64,000 bases of DNA from UBA8401 sp041665525 (GCA_041665525.1 JBAYIS010000016.1:1-64000), one strand, 5' to 3'; positions 26,196-35,105 are shown, numbered from the stretch's first letter. The notes: generated from the sequence alone by a model not told the origin. Numbers and translations are program-made.

Positions 26196-26954
26196 CTATG
26201 CCGACGCTACGGCGGTGAACGATCTTTCGGCAAGGGTTCGCGCGGTGTCACACGGTGATGGATGTATAAGCGGATGATGTATTACTTCTGCCGTGATTGA
26301 TCTGGTGCGAATGAGGCGGAAAAAATGCGGCAGAAATTCCATTGTTCCATGCCAGCACACGATATCGCGGTTCGCAGGTGAAACTTCCACCCTGTCAATA
26401 GACCGATACCGAATTGTCATCGGCAGGATAGCTGTTCGGGCTTCAAGCGCAGAAGTGAATAACATCGGCTTGAACGGAAGGATACAGCTTCCATTCGTCG
26501 ATGTCGATTCCGGGAAAATATGGACCGAAAGATTTTGTTGTAACTGTGTTGTTAAAGTACGTACTGCCGATACACCTCCGCGCAGCGAATCGCGATCAAT
26601 AAAAATTGTTCCGCCCAAACGCGCCATCCATCCCAACAAAACCCATCCTTGCACTTCTTTCTTCGCAACAAAGGATATCGGCCGCAGTGAAGCAAAGATG
26701 ATGATGTCAAGATAACTTTGATGGTTGCTCACACAGAGCGCCGGCATAGAATCCAATGTTTCGTCAGTTGGGACGGTGGTGACTGATATACCCAGTATGA
26801 ACAGCATTGTTTTTCCCCATGCTCTTGTAATTCTTCCGTTAGTCCACGCAGGGAAACTATTTTGCTGTACAGTAGCTGCCAAGCGAACACAACCGGCAAG
26901 AATAAGGAAAAACAACGACGCAGACAGAAACGCAGCTGTTTTTATTATCCACAT
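26196..26954 (-). CDS. olsA: 1-acyl-glycerol-3-phosphate acyltransferase-like, probable lyso-ornithine lipid O-acyltransferase (OlsA)
   Basis: This 252-residue protein has an N-terminal membrane helix (about 5-28) and the PlsC acyltransferase blocks: NHQSYLD (catalytic His, NHxxxxD), then FIDRDS and FPESTSTNG. The last block departs from the common FPEGTRS, as several OlsA proteins do. PlsC-type enzymes move acyl groups onto lysolipids. Its ATG overlaps the stop of the OlsB-like gene (TAATG), and this pairing is the classic ornithine lipid arrangement: OlsB makes lyso-ornithine lipid, OlsA adds the second chain. Phospholipid synthesis proper is the alternative, less likely given the partner. 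Confidence 0.75.
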   Translation of the reverse strand: MWIIKTAAFLSASLFFLILAGCVRLAATVQQNSFPAWTNGRITRAWGKTMLFILGISVTTVPTDETLDSMPALCVSNHQSYLDIIIFASLRPISFVAKKEVQGWVLLGWMARLGGTIFIDRDSLRGGVSAVRTLTTQLQQNLSVHIFPESTSTNGSCILPFKPMLFTSALEARTAILPMTIRYRSIDRVEVSPANRDIVCWHGTMEFLPHFFRLIRTRSITAEVIHHPLIHPSPCDTARTLAERSFTAVASA

Positions 26955-27742
26955 TATGCCGCAGCCTTTTCGCGTGGAGAGAGATAGTGATTCCGATATC
27001 GATCCGTAATCCGGCTTTTTTCCACAACAATGAAAAAATCGACCGTTCCAAAATCCTTATCGTACGCCGGTTCACCGCAGACCAATGCTCCCAAACGAAG
27101 ATAGCCTTTCAGAAGCGGTGGTAAGTGCAGGAAGACCTTGGTTGCTGCATATGTTTCCGGATCGATTGTCGGGAGTTGCAGAGTGCATTGCGGAAGCGGG
27201 GCGATGCGGCAGTCCTCCGGAGAGAAAAAATTCTTGCGGAGATATTCACAGACAAGAGAGATCTCTTCCAGGTCCCTGGTATGAAGCGATGCACATCCGA
27301 ACAGCCGGGCGATATCAAATAGCTCCATATACCGGGAAATTCCACTCCAGAGCAAATTAATGACCGTCGATGAACGGTGTTCCTTTGCGACGCAGGATCT
27401 GCCGAGTTCCAAAGAGTTTCCTTTGAGTAATTTTATCGCCTTCAGGTCAAATTCCCCCTCCGAATAGAATCCAATGTGTTTTTCCGCCTTCCCTGATCTC
27501 AATAATCGGTATGTGCCAACCACGGCGTGTGAGCTTTTTTCAATGACGATCAGATGATCGCAAAAAGTGTCAAAGACATCCGAATCGAATCCAACATCGT
27601 TAGATACCGAGAGACCTTCATGCAGTTCCATGTTGAACACTTCATAGCGTAACCGAAGCGCCTGCTGAACTTCTTTGAGCGAATCGGCTAATTTCACAAT
27701 GTATTTGTCCGTTGTTATGAGAAGATCTGGTAGTGTGTGCAT
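26954..27742 (-). CDS. olsB: GNAT-type acyl-ACP acyltransferase, probable ornithine N-acyltransferase (OlsB)
   Basis: This 262-residue protein belongs to the hemolysin-like/autoinducer-synthase-like GNAT group that contains OlsB. LRLRYEVFNMELHEG near residue 30, HAVVGTYRLLR, LELGRSCVAKEHR and the C-terminal LPPLLKGYLRLGALVCGEPAYD are the family blocks. OlsB transfers a 3-hydroxyacyl chain from ACP to ornithine, giving lyso-ornithine lipid. No ribosome site is obvious. It is divergent from the porin gene, with a predicted Pho box between them. Phosphorus-free ornithine lipids replace phospholipids under phosphate starvation in several bacteria, which fits this location. Confidence 0.78.
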   Translation of the reverse strand: MHTLPDLLITTDKYIVKLADSLKEVQQALRLRYEVFNMELHEGLSVSNDVGFDSDVFDTFCDHLIVIEKSSHAVVGTYRLLRSGKAEKHIGFYSEGEFDLKAIKLLKGNSLELGRSCVAKEHRSSTVINLLWSGISRYMELFDIARLFGCASLHTRDLEEISLVCEYLRKNFFSPEDCRIAPLPQCTLQLPTIDPETYAATKVFLHLPPLLKGYLRLGALVCGEPAYDKDFGTVDFFIVVEKSRITDRYRNHYLSPREKAAA

Positions 27743-27813
27743 GGAAGTCTGTTGAAGTTGTCATTAAGATTGTGAATTCGGACGCTAACATATCGATTCA
27801 ATATTATCTGCGC

Positions 27814-27841
27814 GTTAGGGATGAATTACAGGGTCGTTACG
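27814..27841 (+). promoter_or_regulatory. Predicted Pho box between olsB and the porin
   Basis: GTTAGG (27814), ATTACA (27825) and GTTACG (27836) repeat every 11 bases, with a further partial copy GCTAAT at 27858 in phase. The region separates divergent genes: 72 bases from the olsB start and 150 from the porin start. It could serve either or both. The hexamer matches here are weaker than at 24999. Confidence 0.5.
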
Positions 27842-27990
27842 ATATGGTGTATTCAATGCTAATCTGTTGATAACAATTTGATAATATTGCGATAAACAAC
27901 AGGTAATGCATTCTTGGCAATTTCTTGATATTGAAACACTGAAAAACAGACGCATCGTTATATTCCATTTTGCATCAGAGAAGGATTTCC

Positions 27991-29079
27991 ATGAAAACAA
28001 CAATACGGACGCTATTCATTACGGCACTAATTTCAACCGCTCTTTTAGGACAAGAGAAAACAACTTCAAAATTCAGCGGATTCATGTTCGGAGATTTTTT
28101 TTATAATATCGCACGTGATACGTCTCTTGCAACGTTTCCGAATGTCTCCAGCACCGGTGCAAGAGATATGAACGGATTCCAGTTCCGCCGGATATATTTC
28201 ACATATGACAACGAGATCAGCAGCACATTCTCTTCCCGTTTCCGGCTGGAAGGAACCACAGGCGCTCCGTTCATTAAGGATGCATTTTTGAAATGGTCTT
28301 CCATCTTCTCCGGTTCAGATCTGATCTTCGGTATCCAGTCGTCGCCGGCATTTGAAGTGGGAGAATCATACTGGGGATTCCGTTCTTTGGAAAAAACAAT
28401 AATGGACCTGCGCGGAATCGCACCGGCGCGTGATTTCGGCGTGAGCGTAAAAGGAAAATTAACCTCCGATGGTATGGTGAACTATTGGGTGATGTTTGGA
28501 AACAACAGCAGTATCAACCCAGAGACGGATAAATACAAACGTTTCTACGCTCACATCGATCTGAAACCGATCGAGCGCTTGAGAGTAACTGTTTATGCGG
28601 ACTATAAAATGCAGGCACAGATTAATGATCCCGCGAGCACAACTGCACCGAAAAAGACTCTCGGAAATAATATCCTGACATCTTCACTCTTCCTGGGATA
28701 TGCTGAAAAAGGGAGTTACAGCGTCGGTGCGGAAGGATTTGTTCAGCTTTCCGACAACGGATATATCCACGGATCTGCTCCGGTGGTTGTAGAGGGAAAA
28801 ACTGCTCTTGGAATTTCATTGTTCGGAAATTATTCACTGGCTGACGATCTTACCATCGTCGGCCGGTATGACTATTTTGACCCAAATACAGCCTCGGCAT
28901 CGAACACCGATCTTCGTCAATTGTTAATTGCCGGCGCAAGCTGGAATGTTGATAAAAATGTATCCATCATCCCAAACATTGAAGTTGAAATGTATGAAGA
29001 GATACAGGCCGGTGCTGGAAAACGCTCAATCGACCCGTCAATTACCGGAAGAATCACGGTTCATTATATATTTCTGTAG
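27991..29079 (+). CDS. Outer-membrane porin, OprO/OprP (phosphate-selective) type
   Basis: From ATG 27991 (AAGGA upstream) the protein has 362 residues. The signal peptide ends STALLGQ. The remainder is a series of amphipathic strands (FQFRRIYFTYDNEIS, SRFRLEGTTG, AFLKWSSIF, ISLFGNYSLADDLTIVGRYDYF) ending HYIFL, as in the polyphosphate-selective porin O/P family. It would let phosphate or other anions cross the outer membrane. It lies directly upstream of pstS with 83 bases between, and that gap carries its own Pho-type repeats. Confidence 0.82.
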   Translation: MKTTIRTLFITALISTALLGQEKTTSKFSGFMFGDFFYNIARDTSLATFPNVSSTGARDMNGFQFRRIYFTYDNEISSTFSSRFRLEGTTGAPFIKDAFLKWSSIFSGSDLIFGIQSSPAFEVGESYWGFRSLEKTIMDLRGIAPARDFGVSVKGKLTSDGMVNYWVMFGNNSSINPETDKYKRFYAHIDLKPIERLRVTVYADYKMQAQINDPASTTAPKKTLGNNILTSSLFLGYAEKGSYSVGAEGFVQLSDNGYIHGSAPVVVEGKTALGISLFGNYSLADDLTIVGRYDYFDPNTASASNTDLRQLLIAGASWNVDKNVSIIPNIEVEMYEEIQAGAGKRSIDPSITGRITVHYIFL

Positions 29080-29085
29080 AACCTC

Positions 29086-29102
29086 TTAACGATTTCCTAA
29101 CA
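29086..29102 (+). promoter_or_regulatory. Predicted Pho box upstream of pstS
   Basis: TTAACG (29086) and CTAACA (29097) are two hexamers 11 bases apart, 61 bases before the pstS ATG. pstS is the best-known member of Pho regulons, which makes this the anchor for reading the same pattern elsewhere in the island. Confidence 0.65.
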
Positions 29103-29162
29103 TTGCCATAATACCAACATCATCGGCGCGTCGTATCTTAGTAAAAAAGGAAAAAGGAAATT

Positions 29163-30200
29163 ATGAAAAGATCTCTTATTGTTTTACTCGCAGTGTTCAT
29201 CAGCAATATCGCTTTTGCACAACTGCAATTGAACGGTGCCGGAGCAACATTTCCGTACGTTATCTATTCAAAATGGTTCGATGAATACCAGAAGAAAACC
29301 GGTATTCAATTCAATTACCAGTCCATCGGCAGCGGCGGCGGAATTAAACAAGTGATTGAAGGTACGGTCGATTTTGGCGCTACGGACGGTCCGATGAACG
29401 ACGTCCAACTGGCGGAAGCAAAAACAAAACAGGGAACGGATGTGCTTCACATTCCAACAGTGATGGGAGCAGTTGTTGCTACGTATAATGTTTCCGGGAT
29501 CGGTGCCGGATTGAAGTTAACTCCCGATGTTCTTGCCGATATCTTTTTAGGAAGTGTCACCATGTGGAATGATGCGCGCATCGCTACATCGAACAAAGGC
29601 GTGTCGCTCCCTGCAAAACCAATCGTTGTTGTGCATCGGTCAGACGGAAGCGGAACGTCTTACATTTTCGTCGATTATCTTTCCAAAGTCAGTGAACAAT
29701 GGAAATCGTCGGTCGGTGTCGGCACCTCGGTGAAATGGCCTGTCGGTCTCGGCGGCAAAGGGAATGAAGGAGTGGCAGGACAGGTAAAACAGATCGACGG
29801 CTCAATCGGGTATGTTGAACTTGCATACGCAGTAAAAAACAATCTTCCGTATGCAACGCTGAAAAATAAAGCCGGAAACTTCATTGTTCCTTCGTTGGAA
29901 TCCGTTACCGCAGCGGCGATGAACGAAGCGAAAAAGATGCCGGATGATCTGCGCGTTTCTATTACCGATGCTTCGGGAAAAGATTCATATCCCATCAGTG
30001 GTTTCACCTGGCTGTTGATCTATCAAGATCAGAAAAGCATGGAAAAAGCAACTGCAATTGTGAATTTCCTGAAATGGTCCATGAGTGAAGGGGAAAAATA
30101 TGCACCGGCTCTGTATTATGCGCCGCTGCCAAAAGCTGTGATCAAATTGAATGAAAAGAAGATCGCTTCCATCCGCTGGAATGGAAAGCCGGTCAAGTAA
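29163..30200 (+). CDS. pstS: Phosphate ABC transporter substrate-binding protein PstS
   Basis: This 345-residue protein has a signal peptide ending SNIAFAQ and the PstS phosphate-binding loops: LNGAGATFPYVIYSKW, SIGSGGGIKQVI, VDFGATDGPM and HRSDGSGTSYIFVDYL. It binds phosphate in the periplasm and delivers it to PstCAB. AAAGGAAAT precedes the ATG. It is the first gene of a pstS-pstC-pstA-pstB-phoU operon with 4-15 base gaps between the transporter genes. Confidence 0.97.
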   Translation: MKRSLIVLLAVFISNIAFAQLQLNGAGATFPYVIYSKWFDEYQKKTGIQFNYQSIGSGGGIKQVIEGTVDFGATDGPMNDVQLAEAKTKQGTDVLHIPTVMGAVVATYNVSGIGAGLKLTPDVLADIFLGSVTMWNDARIATSNKGVSLPAKPIVVVHRSDGSGTSYIFVDYLSKVSEQWKSSVGVGTSVKWPVGLGGKGNEGVAGQVKQIDGSIGYVELAYAVKNNLPYATLKNKAGNFIVPSLESVTAAAMNEAKKMPDDLRVSITDASGKDSYPISGFTWLLIYQDQKSMEKATAIVNFLKWSMSEGEKYAPALYYAPLPKAVIKLNEKKIASIRWNGKPVK

Positions 30201-30215
30201 CGCCTTCGAAAACCA

Positions 30216-31181
30216 ATGACACAATCTTCCAATGTAATAACGGGAACGCCGAAACCTGCCTCAAGGAATTTCGGCGATACCGTTTTTAAATATCTCACCA
30301 CATTCTTCGCCGCCATGGTGCTTCTGCTGATAGTACTGATGGCGTACGAGATGTATGCGACGTCGACCCCCTCCATCGAAAAATTCGGGTGGAGTTTCCT
30401 TATCGGTACGGAATGGGATCCGGTGATGGATGTGTACGGTGCATTGCCGTTCATCTACGGAACACTCGTGTCCTCACTGCTGGCGCTGGTAATTGCCGTG
30501 CCCATTGGCATCGGCATTGCGGTCTTTTTAACAGAACTTGCACCGCCATGGATCGAGCGCCCTTTTTCCTTCCTGGTGGAATTGCTTGCCGGAATTCCGA
30601 GTATTGTGTACGGACTGTGGGGATTTTTTGTGATGGTGCCGTGGATCCGCACAACGTTGGAACCATGGCTTAGTTCGGTCGCGGGATCGATTCCATTGTT
30701 TGTCGGTGCTCCCTATGGCGTGGGAATGCTTGCGGCGGGAATCATTCTGTCAATCATGGTTCTGCCGATCATCTCTTCGTTGTCGCGGGATGTACTAAAG
30801 GCGGTTCCGCTTTCACAAAAAGAAGCGGCGCTGGCACTTGGTTCCACCCGCTGGGAAGCAACGCGGATCGCACTCCGGTATTGTCGCTCCGGCATTATCG
30901 GTGCAACGATCCTCGGGTTAGGACGGGCGTTCGGAGAGACAATGGCGGTAACGATGGTGATCGGAAACCGTCCGGAGATCAAAACGTCGCTGTTTGAACC
31001 GGGATACACCATGGCGAGCGTACTGGCCAACGAATTCACCGAGGCAACATCGGAAATGTACATCAGCGCGCTCATTGAGATTGCATTAGTGCTGTTTGTT
31101 GTTGCACTGCTGGTGAACGCAATTGCACGGTTGCTGGTCTGGAGCTTTACCAGAAATACGGATGCTGGAGGAAGATTGTAG
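30216..31181 (+). CDS. pstC: Phosphate ABC transporter permease PstC
   Basis: This 321-residue protein has six membrane helices and the permease EAA-like loop (SQKEAALALGSTRWEATRIAL, about 205-225). The N-terminal 25 residues are cytoplasmic. VELLAGIPSIVYGLWGF is the conserved PstC segment. With PstA it forms the phosphate channel. It starts 15 bases after pstS. Confidence 0.96.
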   Translation: MTQSSNVITGTPKPASRNFGDTVFKYLTTFFAAMVLLLIVLMAYEMYATSTPSIEKFGWSFLIGTEWDPVMDVYGALPFIYGTLVSSLLALVIAVPIGIGIAVFLTELAPPWIERPFSFLVELLAGIPSIVYGLWGFFVMVPWIRTTLEPWLSSVAGSIPLFVGAPYGVGMLAAGIILSIMVLPIISSLSRDVLKAVPLSQKEAALALGSTRWEATRIALRYCRSGIIGATILGLGRAFGETMAVTMVIGNRPEIKTSLFEPGYTMASVLANEFTEATSEMYISALIEIALVLFVVALLVNAIARLLVWSFTRNTDAGGRL

Positions 31182-31185
31182 ATCG

Positions 31186-32025
31186 ATGAAAACCCTCTTC
31201 TTTCAATACCGAAAAATTAAGAATATTGGGATGTACGGATTATGTATTGCCAGTGCACTTATTGCATTGGTGCCTCTGACGTTGATCTTCTATCACACCA
31301 TTTCGCTGGGGATGGAAGCACTGAGCGTCGATTTCTTTACCCAGCTTCCCAAACCGGTCGATGAACCGGGGGGAGGACTTGCGAACGCGATCGTCGGTAC
31401 GTTGATTCTTGTCGGGCTCGGCAGCATCATTGGACTTCCTATCGGAGTGCTGACCGGAGTATATCTTTCCGAGTTCGGGAACAATTTGTTCGGCACCGTC
31501 GTCCGTTTTTTGACCGATGTGTTGAACGGAGTTCCTTCGATCGTCACCGGTGTTGTTGCTTATACGATTGTGGTTCTTCCCGCAAAGCATTTCTCAGCAT
31601 ATGCAGGGGGATTTGCGCTTGGAATTCTGATGATCCCGATTGTCACACGTACAACGGAAGAGATGTTAAAGACTGTGCCGCACTCATACCGCGAAGCAGC
31701 GCTGGCGCTGGGAATTCCGCGGTGGAAAACAACGCTGCGTATTATTATTCCAACGGCACTTGGCGGAATCGTTACAGGCATTATGCTGGCAGTAGCACGC
31801 GCAGCGGGAGAGACAGCACCGCTGTTGTTCACAGCGTTGAACAATCGATTCTGGCACACCTCGCTCGACCAGCCGATTGCATCGCTGACAGTGTTCATTT
31901 ACAATTACGGTGTATCTCCGTTCGAGGATTGGATCGCGCAAGCATGGGCTGGTGCGCTGGTTCTGATGATGCTCATTGTTCTATTGAGCGCTGCAGTGCG
32001 CATTGCAACACGTCAAAGAAAATAG
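31186..32025 (+). CDS. pstA: Phosphate ABC transporter permease PstA
   Basis: From ATG 31186 the protein has 279 residues, the usual PstA length. A longer frame from 31123 overlaps pstC by 59 bases and is rejected; GGAGGAAG inside the end of pstC serves as the ribosome site. LNGVPSIVTGVVAYTIVVLP and the cytoplasmic loop SYREAALALGIPRWKTTL are typical, with six membrane helices. It begins 4 bases after the pstC stop. Confidence 0.96.
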   Translation: MKTLFFQYRKIKNIGMYGLCIASALIALVPLTLIFYHTISLGMEALSVDFFTQLPKPVDEPGGGLANAIVGTLILVGLGSIIGLPIGVLTGVYLSEFGNNLFGTVVRFLTDVLNGVPSIVTGVVAYTIVVLPAKHFSAYAGGFALGILMIPIVTRTTEEMLKTVPHSYREAALALGIPRWKTTLRIIIPTALGGIVTGIMLAVARAAGETAPLLFTALNNRFWHTSLDQPIASLTVFIYNYGVSPFEDWIAQAWAGALVLMMLIVLLSAAVRIATRQRK

Positions 32026-32035
32026 GGAAGAACGT

Positions 32036-32863
32036 ATGGTAGAATTTTCAGCAAAGAAAACATCCTCCTTCAGCATTCCGTCCGCAACTGCACCGGCGGC
32101 AGATCTTGCAAAAAAAATTAAGATCAAAGCTGAAGGGATCAATTGTTACTTCGGCAAAGTGCAGGCGTTGAAGAACATCTCCTTTGCCATGCCCGAACAT
32201 TCGGTTGTGGCCATCATCGGACCTTCCGGTTGCGGTAAATCCACATTCCTGCGATCTATCAACCGCATGCATGAACTCGTTCCCGAAAGCAAAATTACCG
32301 GATCGCTGACGCTGGACGGAAGCGATATCTATGCAATGGATGCCGTCGTGGTGCGGAAACGCATCGGGATGGTTTTTCAGAAGCCGAATCCGTTCCCAAC
32401 CATGTCTATTTTTGATAATGTTGCTGCGGGATTGCGGATGAACGGCGTTCGAGATAAGAAACTGCTGACGGAGATTGTAGAAAAAAGCCTGAAACAAGCG
32501 GCGTTATGGAATGAAGTGAAGGACTCCCTTTCAAAGAGCGGTGTCAGCTTATCCGGCGGGCAACAGCAGCGGCTCTGTATCGCCCGTACGCTGGCGGTCA
32601 GCCCGGAAGTGATTTTAATGGACGAACCCGCAAGCGCACTGGATCCACTCTCCACTGCGAAGATCGAAGAGCTGATCTACGAATTGAAAAAAGACTACAC
32701 CATCGCCATCGTAACACACAATATGCAGCAGGCGGCGCGGGTGAGTGATTACACGGCGTTCTTTTACATGGGAGAGCTGATCGAATACGACATCACGAAA
32801 AAGATCTTCACCGTTCCAGCAAAGAAACAGACGGAAGATTATATTACAGGACGCTTCGGTTAA
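32036..32863 (+). CDS. pstB: Phosphate ABC transporter ATPase PstB
   Basis: From ATG 32036 (AGGGAAG upstream) the protein has 275 residues. Walker A is GPSGCGKS (62-69), the Q-loop MVFQKPNPFPTMSIFDNV, the signature LSGGQQQR, Walker B VILMDEPASALD, and the H-loop AIVTHNM. A 30-residue serine/alanine-rich N-terminal extension is longer than in E. coli PstB. It powers phosphate import. Confidence 0.97.
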   Translation: MVEFSAKKTSSFSIPSATAPAADLAKKIKIKAEGINCYFGKVQALKNISFAMPEHSVVAIIGPSGCGKSTFLRSINRMHELVPESKITGSLTLDGSDIYAMDAVVVRKRIGMVFQKPNPFPTMSIFDNVAAGLRMNGVRDKKLLTEIVEKSLKQAALWNEVKDSLSKSGVSLSGGQQQRLCIARTLAVSPEVILMDEPASALDPLSTAKIEELIYELKKDYTIAIVTHNMQQAARVSDYTAFFYMGELIEYDITKKIFTVPAKKQTEDYITGRFG

Positions 32864-32984
32864 CTATAGACGATTGCGAAGTCACCAAGACACCATGGGT
32901 AAAAAATGTGTAGTCACTCTGAGCGACCGAATGATGTGTATGAGGGAGTCGAAGAGTGAAAGTAATAAATAAAGGAAAGTATTT

Positions 32985-33656
32985 ATGGAACGACATTTTC
33001 AACGCGATCTTGAACAACTAAAATCCAACGTGATTAAAATGGGAAGTTTAGTTGAACAGAACATTGTGGAAGCATTAGAAGCAGTGCTAACGAACGATGC
33101 ATCGTTGGCATCCAAAGTGATTGCTGCGGACGGGAAGATCAATAATTGGGAGATCGAAATAGACAACGGCGTTGTTGATCTGCTGGCCCTGCAACAACCG
33201 GTGGCGAGCGATCTGCGGTTGATTCTGGCGATCCAGAAAATCAATAACGATTTGGAACGGATCGGTGATCACGCGGTGAATATTGCCGAATCGGCGTTTC
33301 GTCTGGTGGAAACACCGCAGGATGAACCGCTGCTGGAAATCCCGAACATGGCAATGATCGCGAAAGAGATGCTACAGCAGGCGCTGGATGCGTTTATTCA
33401 TTTAAATGCTCCGCTGGCGCAGAGTGTTCTGGAGAGCGACGACAGGATTGATGCGTTGAACCGCGGAATGAACGCACAAGTGGTAAAAATGATCAAAAAG
33501 GATCCGAAAAGCATCGAAGGGGGATTGGAACTGCTCCGCATCAGCAGGAATTTAGAGCGTGTTGCAGACTTGACTACCAATATTGCCGAAGAAGTGATTT
33601 TCCATACGCAAGCGAGGATAGTTAAGCATCACCAATCCGAAGGGAAACCCTCTTGA
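32985..33656 (+). CDS. phoU: Phosphate transport/signalling regulator PhoU
   Basis: This 223-residue protein consists of two PhoU three-helix repeats with the metal-binding E(D)xxxD patterns LERIGDHAVNIAESAF and LERVADLTTNIAEEVIF. PhoU links Pst transport to the PhoR kinase and dampens Pho expression when phosphate is plentiful. The gap to pstB is 121 bases. No phoR or full-length phoB is in the window. A terminator follows. Confidence 0.96.
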   Translation: MERHFQRDLEQLKSNVIKMGSLVEQNIVEALEAVLTNDASLASKVIAADGKINNWEIEIDNGVVDLLALQQPVASDLRLILAIQKINNDLERIGDHAVNIAESAFRLVETPQDEPLLEIPNMAMIAKEMLQQALDAFIHLNAPLAQSVLESDDRIDALNRGMNAQVVKMIKKDPKSIEGGLELLRISRNLERVADLTTNIAEEVIFHTQARIVKHHQSEGKPS

Positions 33657-33682
33657 TATGTTTCGGCACCGTAGAACTAAAA

Positions 33683-33706
33683 AAAGGCGAACGTTTGTTC
33701 GCCTTT
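33683..33706. terminator. Bidirectional terminator after phoU
   Basis: Ten-base perfect arms AAAGGCGAAC (33683-33692) and GTTCGCCTTT (33697-33706) have a GTTT loop. T-rich tracts follow on both strands. It ends phoU and the convergent lipoprotein gene. Confidence 0.9.
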
Positions 33707-33745
33707 GTGTTTTATTCGTTTCTAAATGCAGGGTGTGAAAAAACC

Positions 33746-34486
33746 CTAATTGGTTTTTATGAATGAAAATGCAAGTGCGCCGTACGCCACTTCAAAGCAC
33801 CGTTTTTCTGCGGAATCATACGTGATACAATTCAGCGAGTAAATATTCAGTGTATCTCCGTTGAAGCGAAAGCCAAACCATTCAATTTCTTTTCCGGCTC
33901 TGCGCAATCCAACTTGATCTATTTGTCTTCCGGCATCAAAATAATCGACCATCGGTTCATAATATTCCACATCGTCCAACCCCGATACGTTCCGCTCTTT
34001 GGTGAATTCAACGATCGTTCCATTCTTTGATATATAGCGCCCTTGAAAAAGTAATTCTTCCAATACCAGCGGTGTACCATTCTTTCGTACGGGGTCAATC
34101 TTGTAAAAATTCTTTCCATCGACCGAGATTTTATCATTGGCGAGAATCTTTATGCGACGAACACGGTGGGTGATGGTGTTCCGTTCCACTTGCCATATCT
34201 CGTATGTATTGGATCTTCTCAAGATTACAAGAGAGTCAATCCGTTCATGAAAATTGATTAGGATCGTTATCGGTTCACCGGAATGCTCAGGAATACTCAT
34301 ATATTCGCTTCCCGTTTGAACCTTTTTCGGCGATTTGGTGTTTTTTATCGATTCAAAATATTCTTCGGAGATCCACTGTCCGGAGATCTCAATGGCAGTC
34401 TGTGGAGCCGTTTCTGCAGAGTCCTGATCTTTCGATGTACAACAGAGTAAGAGCAGTGATACGGTGAATACGATCAAAATACGCAT
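33746..34486 (-). CDS. Lipoprotein of unknown function
   Basis: From ATG 34486 (AGGGAAG upstream) the protein has 246 residues. The N-terminus is a lipoprotein signal, LLLLCC, with the first Cys at about residue 15. The mature part begins with a polar Ser/Asp/Glu-rich linker, then beta-rich sequence (ISGQWISEEYFESI, LVLEELLFQGRYISKNGTIVEFT) reminiscent of lipocalin-like or stress-sensing lipoproteins. I do not recognise a family. It should be anchored on the periplasmic face of a membrane. Confidence 0.75.
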   Translation of the reverse strand: MRILIVFTVSLLLLCCTSKDQDSAETAPQTAIEISGQWISEEYFESIKNTKSPKKVQTGSEYMSIPEHSGEPITILINFHERIDSLVILRRSNTYEIWQVERNTITHRVRRIKILANDKISVDGKNFYKIDPVRKNGTPLVLEELLFQGRYISKNGTIVEFTKERNVSGLDDVEYYEPMVDYFDAGRQIDQVGLRRAGKEIEWFGFRFNGDTLNIYSLNCITYDSAEKRCFEVAYGALAFSFIKTN

Positions 34487-34525
34487 GGAACTTCCCTGGA
34501 GTTTGAAAAACATTCTGTGCGACAG

Positions 34526-35014
34526 TTACCGGATCTCTTCAAACTCCCCCGCACTCCTGTTCTTCCGCACATTGTCCCACTGAAAATACCGTCCGTTCAT
34601 GGAGATGTAGATTCCTTTCGGCAGTGTCTGTACAAATGCCAGAGCACTTCCCAGATTGAACAAACCGTCCGAACTGCCGAACTTATAAGGGATCATTGCT
34701 CCGGTCAGCACAATGGTTTTGTCTTTGATACGTGAAGCAAGAGAGCAAGCTGTTTCCACCATCGTATCTGTGCCGTGAGTAATTACGATTTTTTTTTCCG
34801 GTGTATCACTACACTGCTGCGCAATCATTTCCCTGTGTTCGTCAGTCATTTCCAGACTGTCGATCATCATCAGCGTTGCGATGTGCACTCCGATGCGAGA
34901 ACGACCGAGTGAGAGCATTTCATTGAGATGGGTCTCTTTAAAAAAGAGTGTGCCGTTCAATTCGTTATATTCTTTATCGAATGTTCCGCCGGTGACGAAA
35001 ATTTTTATTGCCAT
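34526..35014 (-). CDS. Single-domain asparaginase-like protein
   Basis: This 162-residue protein corresponds to the N-terminal catalytic domain of L-asparaginases only. VTGGTFDKEYNE carries the first catalytic Thr, and THGTDTMVETA the second Thr and the Asp. The C-terminal domain that completes the dimer site in ordinary 330-residue asparaginases is missing, yet the gene has normal start and stop. Short stand-alone asparaginase-domain proteins exist, so it need not be a fragment. Activity on asparagine is unproven. Confidence 0.82.
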   Translation of the reverse strand: MAIKIFVTGGTFDKEYNELNGTLFFKETHLNEMLSLGRSRIGVHIATLMMIDSLEMTDEHREMIAQQCSDTPEKKIVITHGTDTMVETACSLASRIKDKTIVLTGAMIPYKFGSSDGLFNLGSALAFVQTLPKGIYISMNGRYFQWDNVRKNRSAGEFEEIR

Positions 35015-35105
35015 ACATAGTTGAGTTATTGATCACAAAGAGGTGAGAAACATACTCGGATAATGTAAACCGAGATTATATGAATATCAACGCCGCCAAT
35101 CTTTC

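Noticed and set aside
27743..27790. Reverse-oriented Pho box (TGTTGA-N5-TCATTA) directly upstream of olsB
   Set aside because: Only one of the hexamers resembles the reverse of TTAACA; the array at 27814-27841 is a better candidate.
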